Assembly: GCF_900129585.1 (NCBI RefSeq)
Contig: NZ_FQWF01000006.1
Location: 124,001-188,000 of the forward strand
DNA: 64,000 bases
Source of the DNA: Flavobacterium micromati
GTDB lineage: Bacteria > Bacteroidota > Bacteroidia > Flavobacteriales > Flavobacteriaceae
Direction: 5' to 3'
A program made the translations under genes and the position numbers. The notes under the pieces were generated by a model that did not search any database, was not told the DNA's origin, and saw only the letters and a list, made by a program, of their open reading frames with translations. Numbering within the stretch: position 1 is the stretch's first letter; each line of letters starts with the position of its first letter. Positions 54,533 through 62,312 of this stretch are shown in pieces.

Positions 54533-55420
54533 ATGAGTTTTAAATCGATACAAAGCTATTTTAGATTTTCAAAAGAGCAACGAAAAGGCATATTTTTACT
54601 TTTTCTGATAATACTTACTCTTCAATGTGTTTATTTTTTCAGCGATTTTTCTAGTTCTCCAAACAACGATCCTGAAAAACAAAAATGGATAGCACTTCAA
54701 GTTGAAATAGATTCAATGAAAAGTATCAATAAAAACAAGGCAACAAAGAGCTATGCATTCAATCCAAATTTCATTACAGATTATAAAGGTTATAAATTAG
54801 GTATGTCAGTTGCAGAAATCGATAGATTATTAGAATTTCGTAAAACGAATAAGTATCTAAACTCCGCTGAAGAATTTCAGATGATCACGAAAGTTTCAGA
54901 TTCATTATTAAAGACAATGCAGCCGTTTTTTAAATTTCCTGAATGGGTCAAAAATAAAAAGCAGATTAAGAAATTCGAAAATTTTAATGATAAGGCTTTT
55001 GCCAAAAAAGAAAAGATTATTATACTTGACATTAATTCGGCTACTAAAGAAGATTTAATCAAAGTTTACGGAATTGGAGATGCAATCTCGATGAGAATTT
55101 TAAAGCAAAAGGAAATTTTAGGAGGGTTTATTTCGATGGAACAAATGCAGGATATTTGGGGTTTGTCACCAGAAGTAATTGAAAGTTTACACAGACAATT
55201 TAAAGTTATAACAGTTCCTAACATAAAAAAAATTGATATCAATAACGCTTCGTTAAAAGAACTTTCGCAATTCTATTACTTTCGATATGCACTAGCCAAA
55301 GAAATCATTACCCAAAGAAGCATGAATGGAGATTTTAAAAATATTGAGGATTTAACAAAAATTAAGGGCTTTCCTGTTGATAAAGCGAAAATAATTACAT
55401 TATATTTGGTCTTTATTTAG
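54533..55420 (+). CDS. Helix-hairpin-helix (ComEA-like) protein with membrane anchor
   Basis: 295 residues. An N-terminal membrane segment (IFLLFLIILTLQCVYFF) is followed by three helix-hairpin-helix units: YKGYKLGMSVAEIDRLLEFR, DINSATKEDLIKVYGIGDAI and DINNASLKELSQFYYFRYAL. This resembles ComEA-type DNA-binding proteins, but with extra HhH units, a form common in Flavobacteria. A role in DNA uptake or DNA binding at the membrane is plausible; nothing around it points to competence. Confidence 0.8.
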   Translation: MSFKSIQSYFRFSKEQRKGIFLLFLIILTLQCVYFFSDFSSSPNNDPEKQKWIALQVEIDSMKSINKNKATKSYAFNPNFITDYKGYKLGMSVAEIDRLLEFRKTNKYLNSAEEFQMITKVSDSLLKTMQPFFKFPEWVKNKKQIKKFENFNDKAFAKKEKIIILDINSATKEDLIKVYGIGDAISMRILKQKEILGGFISMEQMQDIWGLSPEVIESLHRQFKVITVPNIKKIDINNASLKELSQFYYFRYALAKEIITQRSMNGDFKNIEDLTKIKGFPVDKAKIITLYLVFI

Positions 55421-55588
55421 AAGTTCATAATATGTTATGATGAGAACTTCTAAAACACCTTAAAATAGAGGTTCAGAAACGGGAACTATTAAGGTTAAAT
55501 TGTAAAACAAAAAAGTGATTTGGAGATACAAAGTAAGTGCTTTGTTTATTTGTCAGTTTAATTAATTAAAAAAAAAGATAAAAGTTAT

Positions 55589-56758
55589 ATGGAATCAATT
55601 TATTTCACAGAAGAGCACCAATTATTTAGAAAGAGTTTAAAAGAATTTCTACAAAAAGAAGTTGTTCCTCATATTGAGAAATGGGAGAAAACGGGAACAA
55701 TCGAGCGTTTTATATGGAAAAAGTTTGGAGAAATGGGTTTCTTCGGAATATCATACCCTGAAGCTTACGGTGGTTTAAATTTAGATTTATTTTATACCGT
55801 TATTTTTCTTGAAGAACTTCAAAAAATCAAGTCCTCAGGTTTTGCTGCTGCGATGTGGGCTCACGCTTATCTTGCAATGACACATTTAAATGCCGAAGGT
55901 GATGAAAGAATTAAACAAGATTATTTAGTACCAAGTATTGCTGGTGAAAAAATTGGTGCTTTGTGTATTACGGAACCGTTTGGAGGCAGTGACGTTGCAG
56001 GTATGCGCACTACCGCAGTAAAAAACGGGAATAAGTACATCATCAATGGTTCCAAAACGTTTATCACAAACGGTGTTTATGCTGATTATTATATTGTAGC
56101 TGCAAAAACAGATCCAAGTCAAGGAAATAAAGGAATTAGTATTTTTCTAGTGGATACAACAACACGCGGAATTTCAGCAACCAAATTAGATAAATTAGGT
56201 TGGAGAGCTTCGGATACCGCAGAAATTGCATTTGATAACGTAGAGATTCCAGTGGAAAATTTGATGGGTGAAGAAGGAAAAGGTTTTCCTTATATCATGC
56301 AACACTTTGCATCGGAGCGACTAATAATGGCTATAAATGGTCACGCTAGAGCCGAGTATGCGATTGATTATACGATTGAATATATGTCACAACGAGAGGC
56401 TTTTGGAAAAAAAATAGATAAGTTTCAAGCGTTACGTCATAAAATTGTAGAACACGCAACAGATGTTGAGCACTGCAAAGTATTTAATTATGCCGCTGCT
56501 GCGCGACTTGACAAAGGTGAGTATGTAGTTAAGGAGGCGACAATGGCCAAATTGAAATCGACTAAAGTTGCTGATGAGACAATTTATAGTTGCTTGCAAA
56601 TGCTAGGAGGTTACGGTTATATGGAGGAATATCCATTAGCTCGTTTATTAAGAGATAGTCGTTTAGGGCCAATAGGTGGTGGAACATCTGAAATCTTGAA
56701 AGAGATTTTGTCAAAAATGATAATCGATAACAAAAATTATGAGCCTGCTGTTAATTAA
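55589..56758 (+). CDS. Acyl-CoA dehydrogenase
   Basis: 389 residues with the three acyl-CoA dehydrogenase domains. Flavin/substrate segments: LCITEPFGGSDVAGMRTTA, NGSKTFITNGVYADYYIVAA, and the C-terminal YGYMEEYPLARLLRDSRLGP followed by GGGTSEI. It oxidises an acyl-CoA at the alpha-beta bond and reduces FAD; chain-length preference is not evident. A separate transcription unit; a shared terminator lies between it and the convergent gene. Confidence 0.93.
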   Translation: MESIYFTEEHQLFRKSLKEFLQKEVVPHIEKWEKTGTIERFIWKKFGEMGFFGISYPEAYGGLNLDLFYTVIFLEELQKIKSSGFAAAMWAHAYLAMTHLNAEGDERIKQDYLVPSIAGEKIGALCITEPFGGSDVAGMRTTAVKNGNKYIINGSKTFITNGVYADYYIVAAKTDPSQGNKGISIFLVDTTTRGISATKLDKLGWRASDTAEIAFDNVEIPVENLMGEEGKGFPYIMQHFASERLIMAINGHARAEYAIDYTIEYMSQREAFGKKIDKFQALRHKIVEHATDVEHCKVFNYAAAARLDKGEYVVKEATMAKLKSTKVADETIYSCLQMLGGYGYMEEYPLARLLRDSRLGPIGGGTSEILKEILSKMIIDNKNYEPAVN

Positions 56759-56897
56759 GAAATATCAGTTATAAAACATAATGGTGGTCAACGGAAATTT
56801 TTGTTACTTTAATCGTTGCTGCTATTTTTGTCTAATTAACGGATACGGTAATTTAAATTATTTACAAGATTTTTAAAAGCATAATTAAATTTTAAAT

Positions 56898-56934
56898 GAA
56901 AAAGCGACATTCAATCCCGATTGTCGCTTTTTTC
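56898..56934. terminator. Bidirectional terminator between convergent genes
   Basis: GAAAAAGCGACA (56898-56909) pairs with its complement ending at 56933. It overlaps the stop of the minus-strand gene and can serve both sides. Confidence 0.85.
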
Positions 56935-57978
56935 ATTTATACCTTCTTGAATTATTTCGTGTACTGTTTCGCGTTCTTCATCTTCTAATTCATTTACTAA
57001 ATGTTCCTGTTTTGCTGTCTTTCTATTTATAAAAAATTTAGCGCAAATTGGAAAATGATCAGAACCAAAATACCCAAGGCTTTTCAAATCCTCAACAAAT
57101 ACATCAGGAGTATGAAACATTAAATCAATTGGAAATCTCAAAAACCAATACTTAGTATGAAAAGTCGAGATAAAGCCTCGCCCAATTCTGCCATCAATTG
57201 TCTCACTTGTTTTTCTAAATAAGATAGATGATTTAGCCCATGCCACATTATTAAAATCTCCTAGTACAACACAAGTATCAGCATTTTCTTTTATTTTTTT
57301 AGCAATGCTCAAAAGTTCACCATCGCGTTCTTTGGCATTTTCCTCCTCGGTAGGACTAGGTGGCGGTGGATGAACAGCAAAAAAAGTAAAATTATAATTG
57401 TCATGCGTCGCAATTTTTGCTTCTATACTTGGTAAATCATCAGCGACAAAATAATGTATTGAATGATGTAATATTTCTAACTTAGAATACAAGTGCATAC
57501 CATAAGTATTATCAAGACTTACTTTGACGCTATATTTATAACTTGCGTCTAATACACTGAGTGCTTTTTCCCAACTTTCATCAGACTCCATCGTTAAAAT
57601 AATATCGGGATCGTTTTGATTTACTAGTTTTAAAAACGCATCATATTGCTTATTGTCCTGATATACGTTAGCCGATAATACAGAAATAGTCTTCGATGAT
57701 GATTCGCCCTGTTCTTTCTTGATTGATACATAAAAGCGAGTGTATTTAAAAAGCATCGCAGCATGAATAATTATACTAACGGCTGTTAAAAATTGTAGCG
57801 ATCGAATTGAAATCGAGAAGTTTACTAAGAAAATAATACTACTTATTAGTAGTATCAATTGCAATAGGAATATTTGAATTTTGGCAAATTCAAAAAATCT
57901 ATAAAACCAATGTGAAAGCGGTAAGTAGGGTAGTAAACTTGCAATTAATAATAGAGTTGAAATAATAATAAACCACAT
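56911..57978 (-). CDS. Membrane-anchored endonuclease/exonuclease/phosphatase family protein
   Basis: 355 residues. Three hydrophobic segments fill the first 85 residues, followed by an EEP domain: SVLSANVYQDN, ILTMESDESWEKAL, VVLGDFNNVAWAKSS and the late GSDHFPICAKF with the catalytic Asp-His pair. Substrate could be a phosphodiester, phospholipid or nucleic acid. The gene is divergent from rpsU and shares the promoter region at 57979-58082. Confidence 0.87.
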   Translation of the reverse strand: MWFIIISTLLLIASLLPYLPLSHWFYRFFEFAKIQIFLLQLILLISSIIFLVNFSISIRSLQFLTAVSIIIHAAMLFKYTRFYVSIKKEQGESSSKTISVLSANVYQDNKQYDAFLKLVNQNDPDIILTMESDESWEKALSVLDASYKYSVKVSLDNTYGMHLYSKLEILHHSIHYFVADDLPSIEAKIATHDNYNFTFFAVHPPPPSPTEEENAKERDGELLSIAKKIKENADTCVVLGDFNNVAWAKSSILFRKTSETIDGRIGRGFISTFHTKYWFLRFPIDLMFHTPDVFVEDLKSLGYFGSDHFPICAKFFINRKTAKQEHLVNELEDEERETVHEIIQEGINEKSDNRD

Positions 57979-58023
57979 AGATTTTTAGATTTGGTGTAAA
58001 AATAATTAAAAATACACAAATCC

Positions 58024-58053
58024 TTGTTAGTTCGTTTTATTATTCTACTTTTG
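58024..58053 (+). promoter_or_regulatory. rpsU promoter
   Basis: TTG at 58024-58026, 19-base spacer, TACTTTTG at 58046-58053: a close match to the Bacteroidetes consensus. The start would fall near 58060, leaving a leader of about 23 bases that is mostly the Shine-Dalgarno site. Confidence 0.8.
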
Positions 58054-58064
58054 CACACTTAAAG

Positions 58065-58073
58065 AAAGGGGGT
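58065..58073 (+). promoter_or_regulatory. Strong Shine-Dalgarno site of rpsU
   Basis: AAAGGGGGT differs at one position from the perfect anti-SD complement AAAGGAGGT, still pairing through G-U, and ends 9 bases before the ATG. Such sites are generally missing in Bacteroidetes genes; rpsU is the known exception, linked to autoregulation by bS21. Confidence 0.8.
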
Positions 58074-58082
58074 GTCTATATT

Positions 58083-58277
58083 ATGTTAATTATACCAATT
58101 AAAGACGGAGAAAATATCGATAGAGCGTTAAAACGTTACAAAAGAAAATTTGATAAAACAGGAACTGTACGTCAATTAAGAGCACGTACTGCTTTTATAA
58201 AGCCTTCAGTTACCAATAGAATCAAAATTCAAAAAGCGGCTTATATCCAAAATATGAGAGATAACTTAGAAAGTTAG
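58083..58277 (+). CDS. rpsU: Ribosomal protein bS21
   Basis: 64 residues, highly basic: IPIKDGENIDRALKRYKRKF then TGTVRQLRARTAFIKPS. In Bacteroidetes ribosomes bS21 helps cover the anti-Shine-Dalgarno end of 16S rRNA. The gene itself has a strong Shine-Dalgarno site, allowing feedback when bS21 is scarce. An intrinsic terminator follows before the recombinase gene. Confidence 0.95.
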   Translation: MLIIPIKDGENIDRALKRYKRKFDKTGTVRQLRARTAFIKPSVTNRIKIQKAAYIQNMRDNLES

Positions 58278-58299
58278 TCGATTCCATTAAATAAAATAT

Positions 58300-58343
58300 C
58301 GTTAGTCATCAAAAATTTATAAATTTGATGCTAACGGTTTTTT
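58300..58343 (+). terminator. Terminator between rpsU and the recombinase gene
   Basis: CGTTAG (58300-58305) and CATCAAA pair with TTTGATG and CTAACG (58331-58336), leaving one bulged base, followed by seven T. The T-run ends right before the recombinase ATG at 58345. Confidence 0.8.
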
Positions 58344-58344
58344 T

Positions 58345-59241
58345 ATGCGTACAAATTTAGATTCTTTCCGCAATTATCTCGAGTTCGAGAAAAAATATTC
58401 TCCACATACCATAAAGGCTTATTGTGATGATCTCTGCTCTTTTAAAACATTCAATAAAATACATTTTGATCAGGAAAATATAGATCAAGTTCATTATAGT
58501 CAAATTAGAGCTTGGATAGTTTCATTAGTTGATAAAGAGGTCTCTGCAGTATCTGTCAATAGGAAGGTAGCTTCGTTAAAAGCTTTTTTTCGATTTTTAC
58601 TAAAAATAAAAGAAATAGAAGTTAGTCCACTATTAAAACACAAAGCACTCAAAGTTTCAAAAATCATCCAGATTCCTTTTTCTGAAAAAGAGATTAATGC
58701 TGTTCTGGATCAAATGCAGCAAACAGTTGGTTTTGAAGAAGTACGAAACAAACTAATAATTGATTTATTATACACCACGGGAATAAGGCGGGCGGAATTA
58801 ATTAGCCTAAAGTTAAAAAATATTGACCTAACAAGTAATACCATAAAAGTGTTAGGTAAGCGAAATAAAGAACGTATTCTTCCGGTTTTACCAATAATTA
58901 TCGATCAGTTTCAACTTTATTTGAGGCAAAGGGAATCTCTAATAATTATAGTTGATAGTGATTATTTTTTGCTGACAAAAAAAGGATTAAAATTGAATGA
59001 ATCTTTAGTGTATCGATTAATAAATTCTTACTTTAGTGCTATATCTCAGAAGGTGAAAAAAAGTCCGCACATTTTAAGACATACTTTTGCAACACATTTG
59101 TTAAACAATGGAGCAGATTTAAATTCGGTCAAGGAATTGTTGGGTCATTCTAGTTTAGCTTCAACTCAAGTATACACACACAATAGCTTGTCAGAACTTA
59201 AAAGCGTTTATAAAGATGCTCATCCAAGAGGTAAGAAATGA
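58345..59241 (+). CDS. xerC: Tyrosine recombinase, XerC/XerD type
   Basis: 298 residues. An N-terminal SAM-like DNA-binding domain (FRNYLEFEKKYSPHTIKAYC) precedes the catalytic domain with the active-site set: Arg in TTGIRRAELI, Lys in VLGKRNKERIL, HxxR in HILRHTFATHL, His in LLGHSSLASTQ and the Tyr nucleophile in VYTHNS. Length and conserved rpsU/hpf neighbours fit the housekeeping dimer-resolution recombinase rather than a phage integrase. The ATG directly follows a terminator T-run, so it probably has little leader or is expressed by readthrough. Confidence 0.88.
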   Translation: MRTNLDSFRNYLEFEKKYSPHTIKAYCDDLCSFKTFNKIHFDQENIDQVHYSQIRAWIVSLVDKEVSAVSVNRKVASLKAFFRFLLKIKEIEVSPLLKHKALKVSKIIQIPFSEKEINAVLDQMQQTVGFEEVRNKLIIDLLYTTGIRRAELISLKLKNIDLTSNTIKVLGKRNKERILPVLPIIIDQFQLYLRQRESLIIIVDSDYFLLTKKGLKLNESLVYRLINSYFSAISQKVKKSPHILRHTFATHLLNNGADLNSVKELLGHSSLASTQVYTHNSLSELKSVYKDAHPRGKK

Positions 59242-59274
59242 TTTTGTAAGGATTATTAATTAAACATTAAAATT

Positions 59275-59577
59275 ATGAAAGTAAGTATCCACGCGGTTAA
59301 TTTCACGGTTGACAAAAAACTAGTAGATTTTGTCCAAGAAAGATTAGATAAGCTTGAAAAATATTATGACAAAGTCGTATCAGCTGATGTGTTTTTAAAA
59401 GTTGAAAATATAAGTGAAAAGGAAAATAAAATTGTAGAGGTAAAAATAAATGTTCCCGGAGACGATTTTGTGGTTAAAAAGCAATGTAAAACTTTTGAAG
59501 AAGCAATAGAAATTGCCTCTGAATCGTTAGAGCGATTATTAGTTAAAAGGAAAGAAAAAATTAGTTCACATATTTAA
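59275..59577 (+). CDS. hpf: Ribosome hibernation promoting factor (HPF/RaiA family)
   Basis: 100 residues: VSIHAVNFTVDKKLVDFVQE, RLDKLEKYYDKVVSADVFL and the KTFEEAIEIASESLERLL helix are the short HPF/YfiA fold. It binds the 30S decoding region under starvation. It starts 33 bases after the recombinase stop. Confidence 0.9.
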   Translation: MKVSIHAVNFTVDKKLVDFVQERLDKLEKYYDKVVSADVFLKVENISEKENKIVEVKINVPGDDFVVKKQCKTFEEAIEIASESLERLLVKRKEKISSHI

Positions 59578-59600
59578 TTTAATTTTTTTTAAAAAATGTT

Positions 59601-59629
59601 TTGATTGAGAGATAAAATCTATACATTTG
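59601..59629 (+). promoter_or_regulatory. Promoter of the tRNA-tuf cluster
   Basis: TTG at 59601-59603, 18-base spacer, TACATTTG at 59622-59629. Very close to the Bacteroidetes consensus and just before the tRNA leader. Confidence 0.8.
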
Positions 59630-59630
59630 C

Positions 59631-59658
59631 AGTCCGTTAGAAATAGCGGACTTTTTTT
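59631..59658 (+). terminator. Terminator-like hairpin in the tRNA leader
   Basis: AGTCCGTTA / TAGCGGACT (one G-T pair) closes a GAAA loop and is followed by seven T, 9 bases before the first tRNA. It may end hpf transcription, or act as a leader hairpin at the start of the tRNA transcript. Confidence 0.6.
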
Positions 59659-59667
59659 ATTGAAATT

Positions 59668-59741
59668 GCCAGCGTAGCTCAGTTGGCTAGAGCAGCTGAT
59701 TTGTAATCAGCAGGTCGTGGGTTCGAGTCCCTCCGCCGGCT
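59668..59741 (+). tRNA. tRNA-Thr (anticodon TGT)
   Basis: Cloverleaf with GCCAGCG acceptor strand, D-arm GCTCAGTTGGCTAGAGC, anticodon stem-loop CTGATTTGTAATCAG (anticodon TGT) and T-loop TTCGAGT. Read with canonical pairing, the acceptor has an A4-C69 mismatch (3' strand CGCCGGC) and the T-stem a T-T mismatch. CCA is not encoded. The last 20 bases reappear 99 bp downstream. Confidence 0.92.
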
Positions 59742-59744
59742 CAA
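59725..59744 (+). repeat. tRNA 3'-end repeat, original copy
   Basis: GAGTCCCTCCGCCGGCTCAA; 20 bases covering the end of tRNA-Thr and 3 bases beyond. Exact match to 59824-59843. Confidence 0.9.
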
Positions 59745-59823
59745 AAAAAATTAAAGGTGTCGCTAATGATTTTCTTCTTTGGATCTGTAAGGACGAGAAG
59801 TTTATCCCGAGCGAAGTCGAGGG

Positions 59824-59843
59824 GAGTCCCTCCGCCGGCTCAA
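59824..59843 (+). repeat. tRNA 3'-end repeat, second copy
   Basis: Exact copy of 59725-59744 at offset 99 bp, preceded by a short element containing GAGCGAAGTCGA (59809-59820). No tRNA body precedes it. Confidence 0.9.
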
Positions 59844-59892
59844 TATTGCAAATGCGATTTGTTATTTGAATTATTGGAATGTTAAAAAAAAT

Positions 59893-59973
59893 GGGGAGAT
59901 ACTCAAGCGGCCAACGAGGGCAGACTGTAAATCTGCTGTGTGAACTTCGCAGGTTCGAATCCTGCTCTCCCCA
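59893..59973 (+). tRNA. tRNA-Tyr (anticodon GTA)
   Basis: Acceptor GGGGAGA pairs with TCTCCCC (59966-59972); anticodon loop ACTGTAAAT with GTA; a long variable arm as expected for tRNA-Tyr; T-loop TTCGAAT. CCA not encoded. Confidence 0.95.
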
Positions 59974-60024
59974 CGATTTCATTACTTCTCCCTCTAATTT
60001 GGAGAGAGTCAGGGTGAGGCATCT

Positions 60025-60096
60025 GCCGACTTAGCTCAGAGGTAGAGTGCTTCCTTGGTAAGGAAGAGGTCACGGGTTCAATTCCCGTAGTTGGCT
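60025..60096 (+). tRNA. tRNA-Thr (anticodon GGT)
   Basis: Acceptor GCCGACT pairs with AGTTGGC; anticodon arm CTTCCTTGGTAAGGAAG with GGT at the anticodon position; T-loop TTCAATT. It lies 53 bases before the tuf start. In the E. coli order thr-tyr-gly-thr-tuf a tRNA-Gly would be between this gene and tRNA-Tyr, but none is present. Confidence 0.93.
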
Positions 60097-60149
60097 CAAA
60101 TAAGTAGGTAATAAAAATTAATATATAACAAGATTAAAAATTAAGTAAA

Positions 60150-61337
60150 ATGGCAAAAGAAACCTTTAACCGTAACAAGCCCCACTTAAACATTGGTACA
60201 ATTGGGCACGTGGATCACGGAAAAACTACATTAACTGCAGCGATAACTAAAGTATTATCTGATGCTGGTTACTGTCAAGCAAAATCATTTGATCAAATTG
60301 ATAATGCTCCTGAAGAAAAAGAAAGAGGTATTACAATTAATACATCTCACGTTGAGTATGAAACAGCAAATCGTCATTACGCTCACGTTGACTGTCCAGG
60401 TCACGCGGATTATGTAAAAAACATGGTTACTGGTGCTGCACAAATGGATGGTGCTATTCTTGTGGTAGCTGCAACTGATGGGCCAATGCCACAAACACGT
60501 GAGCATATCCTTTTAGGTCGTCAGGTTGGTATTCCTAGAATGGTTGTATTCATGAATAAAGTGGATATGGTTGATGACGAGGAATTATTGGAACTTGTTG
60601 AAATGGAAATTAGAGACTTATTGTCTTTCTACGAATATGATGGAGATAATTGTCCAGTTATTCAAGGGTCAGCTCTTGGAGGATTAAACAGTGATCCAGC
60701 TTGGGTACCAAAAATTATTGAATTGATGGCAGCTGTTGATGTATGGATTGAAGAGCCTATACGTGATACTGCAAAGCCTTTCTTGATGCCAGTTGAAGAT
60801 GTATTTACAATTACTGGTCGTGGAACTGTTGCCACAGGTCGTATCGAAACAGGTATTGCTAATACAGGAGATGCTGTAGAGATCATTGGTATGGGAGCTG
60901 AAAAATTAACTTCTACTATTACAGGAGTTGAGATGTTCCGTAAAATCCTTGATAGAGGTGAAGCAGGAGATAACGTAGGATTATTGTTGCGTGGTGTTGA
61001 TAAAGAATCTATCAAAAGAGGAATGGTTATCATTAAGCCAGGTTCAGTAAAACCACACGCTACTTTTAAAGCTGAGGTTTACATCTTGAAAAAAGAAGAA
61101 GGTGGTCGTCATACACCATTTCATAATAACTACCGTCCACAGTTTTATGTACGTACTACTGACGTAACAGGAGTTATTACTTTACCAGAAGGAGTTGAAA
61201 TGGTAATGCCAGGAGACAACTTAACTATCAATGTATCTTTATTAAGCCCAATCGCAATGAGCGTAGGTTTACGTTTCGCTATCCGTGAAGGTGGTAGAAC
61301 AGTAGGTGCTGGTCAAGTAACTGAGATTGTAGGATAG
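60150..61337 (+). CDS. tuf: Elongation factor Tu
   Basis: 395 residues. GTPase motifs: GHVDHGKTT (P-loop), the switch I threonine in [26 protein letters not shown] and GSALGG; then the two beta-barrel domains ending [11 protein letters not shown]. Delivers aminoacyl-tRNA to the ribosome. Upstream tRNA genes are probably co-transcribed; a strong terminator follows. Confidence 0.98.
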   Translation: MAKETFNRNKPHLNIGTIGHVDHGKTTLTAAITKVLSDAGYCQAKSFDQIDNAPEEKERGITINTSHVEYETANRHYAHVDCPGHADYVKNMVTGAAQMDGAILVVAATDGPMPQTREHILLGRQVGIPRMVVFMNKVDMVDDEELLELVEMEIRDLLSFYEYDGDNCPVIQGSALGGLNSDPAWVPKIIELMAAVDVWIEEPIRDTAKPFLMPVEDVFTITGRGTVATGRIETGIANTGDAVEIIGMGAEKLTSTITGVEMFRKILDRGEAGDNVGLLLRGVDKESIKRGMVIIKPGSVKPHATFKAEVYILKKEEGGRHTPFHNNYRPQFYVRTTDVTGVITLPEGVEMVMPGDNLTINVSLLSPIAMSVGLRFAIREGGRTVGAGQVTEIVG

Positions 61338-61353
61338 TATCCTAAAAAAATAT

Positions 61354-61393
61354 AAAACCAGTTATTTTCTTAACTGAAAAATAACTGGTTTTT
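61354..61393 (+). terminator. Terminator after tuf
   Basis: Fifteen-bp perfect stem AAAACCAGTTATTTT / its complement (61378-61392) with a 9-base loop. Confidence 0.9.
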
Positions 61394-61397
61394 AATT

Positions 61398-61468
61398 ACG
61401 GGCGTAGTTCAAGGGTAGAATAGCGGTCTCCAAAACCGTTGATGGGGGTTCGAATCCCTCCGCCCGTG
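61398..61468 (+). tRNA. tRNA-Trp (anticodon CCA)
   Basis: Acceptor ACGGGCG pairs with CGCCCGT; anticodon arm CGGTCTCCAAAACCG with CCA; T-loop TTCGAAT; discriminator G. It lies 16 bases before secE, the usual place in many bacteria. Confidence 0.95.
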
Positions 61469-61484
61469 CAAAAAACAAATCACA

Positions 61485-61682
61485 ATGACAAAAGTTGTAA
61501 ATTACATATCGGAAGCATTTGAAGAATTAAAGTCAAATGTAACTTGGCCAGAATGGTCTGAGGTGCAGCGTTTAACGATTGTTGTAGCCGTATTTTCAGT
61601 ATTATTCGCCTTGGCAACATGGGGAGTTGATGAAATTTTTGCAAAAGCTTTAGCTGGATTTTTTAACTGGATAAAAGCTTAA
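61485..61682 (+). CDS. secE: Preprotein translocase subunit SecE
   Basis: 65 residues with a single membrane helix (LTIVVAVFSVLFALATWGVD) after the amphipathic ELKSNVTWPEWSEVQR helix. Partner of SecY in the protein-conducting channel. NusG begins 10 bases downstream. Confidence 0.95.
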   Translation: MTKVVNYISEAFEELKSNVTWPEWSEVQRLTIVVAVFSVLFALATWGVDEIFAKALAGFFNWIKA

Positions 61683-61692
61683 ATTTTGTGTT

Positions 61693-62244
61693 ATGGCAGA
61701 TAGTAATGTAAAAAAATGGTACGTAGTTAGAGCGGTGAGCGGACAAGAGAATAAGGTTAAATCATACATCGAGACCGAAATCGCAAGATTAGAGATGACC
61801 GATTATGTTTCTCAAGTCCTAGTACCTACTGAAAAAGTCGTTACCGTTAAAGAAGGTAAAAAAATAATCAAAGACAAGGTTTATTTCCCTGGTTATGTAA
61901 TGATTGAGGCAAATCTTGTTGGAGAAATACCTCATATTATTAAATCTATAACAAGCGTTATTGGTTTCTTAGGTGAAATTAAAGGTGGCGAGCCTGTTCC
62001 GTTAAGAATATCAGAAGTAAATAGAATGTTAGGCAAAGTAGATGAGCTAGCGGTTAATACTGATACTCGCGCTATTCCTTTCAATATAGGGGAAACTATT
62101 AAGGTTGTTGATGGTCCTTTTAATGGTTTCAATGGAACTGTTGAAAAAATTAATGATGAAAAGCGTAAACTAGAAGTAATGGTTAAGATTTTCGGTAGAA
62201 AAACACCATTGGAGTTGAGTTTTATGCAAGTTGAAAAAGTATAA
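61693..62244 (+). CDS. nusG: Transcription termination/antitermination factor NusG
   Basis: 183 residues: NGN domain starting KKWYVVRAVSGQENKVKSYI and a C-terminal KOW domain (IKVVDGPFNGFNGTVEKIND). Links RNA polymerase with the ribosome or Rho. Confidence 0.96.
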   Translation: MADSNVKKWYVVRAVSGQENKVKSYIETEIARLEMTDYVSQVLVPTEKVVTVKEGKKIIKDKVYFPGYVMIEANLVGEIPHIIKSITSVIGFLGEIKGGEPVPLRISEVNRMLGKVDELAVNTDTRAIPFNIGETIKVVDGPFNGFNGTVEKINDEKRKLEVMVKIFGRKTPLELSFMQVEKV

Positions 62245-62312
62245 TTTTTTGTTACATCTATAATATCCATTGCAATCGCTTCCAATGATTGTGATGTTAA
62301 ATTTTTTAAAAA

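Noticed and set aside
58345..59241. Phage-type integrase acting on the adjacent tRNA
   Set aside because: Size, motifs and the rpsU/hpf neighbourhood fit a housekeeping Xer recombinase; the tRNA 3' duplication may be unrelated to it.
59707..59982. Minus-strand ORF over the tRNA genes
   Set aside because: It runs antisense through two tRNA genes; a known kind of false protein prediction.
60662..61033. Minus-strand ORF inside tuf
   Set aside because: Shadow frame of a highly biased coding sequence with no family resemblance.
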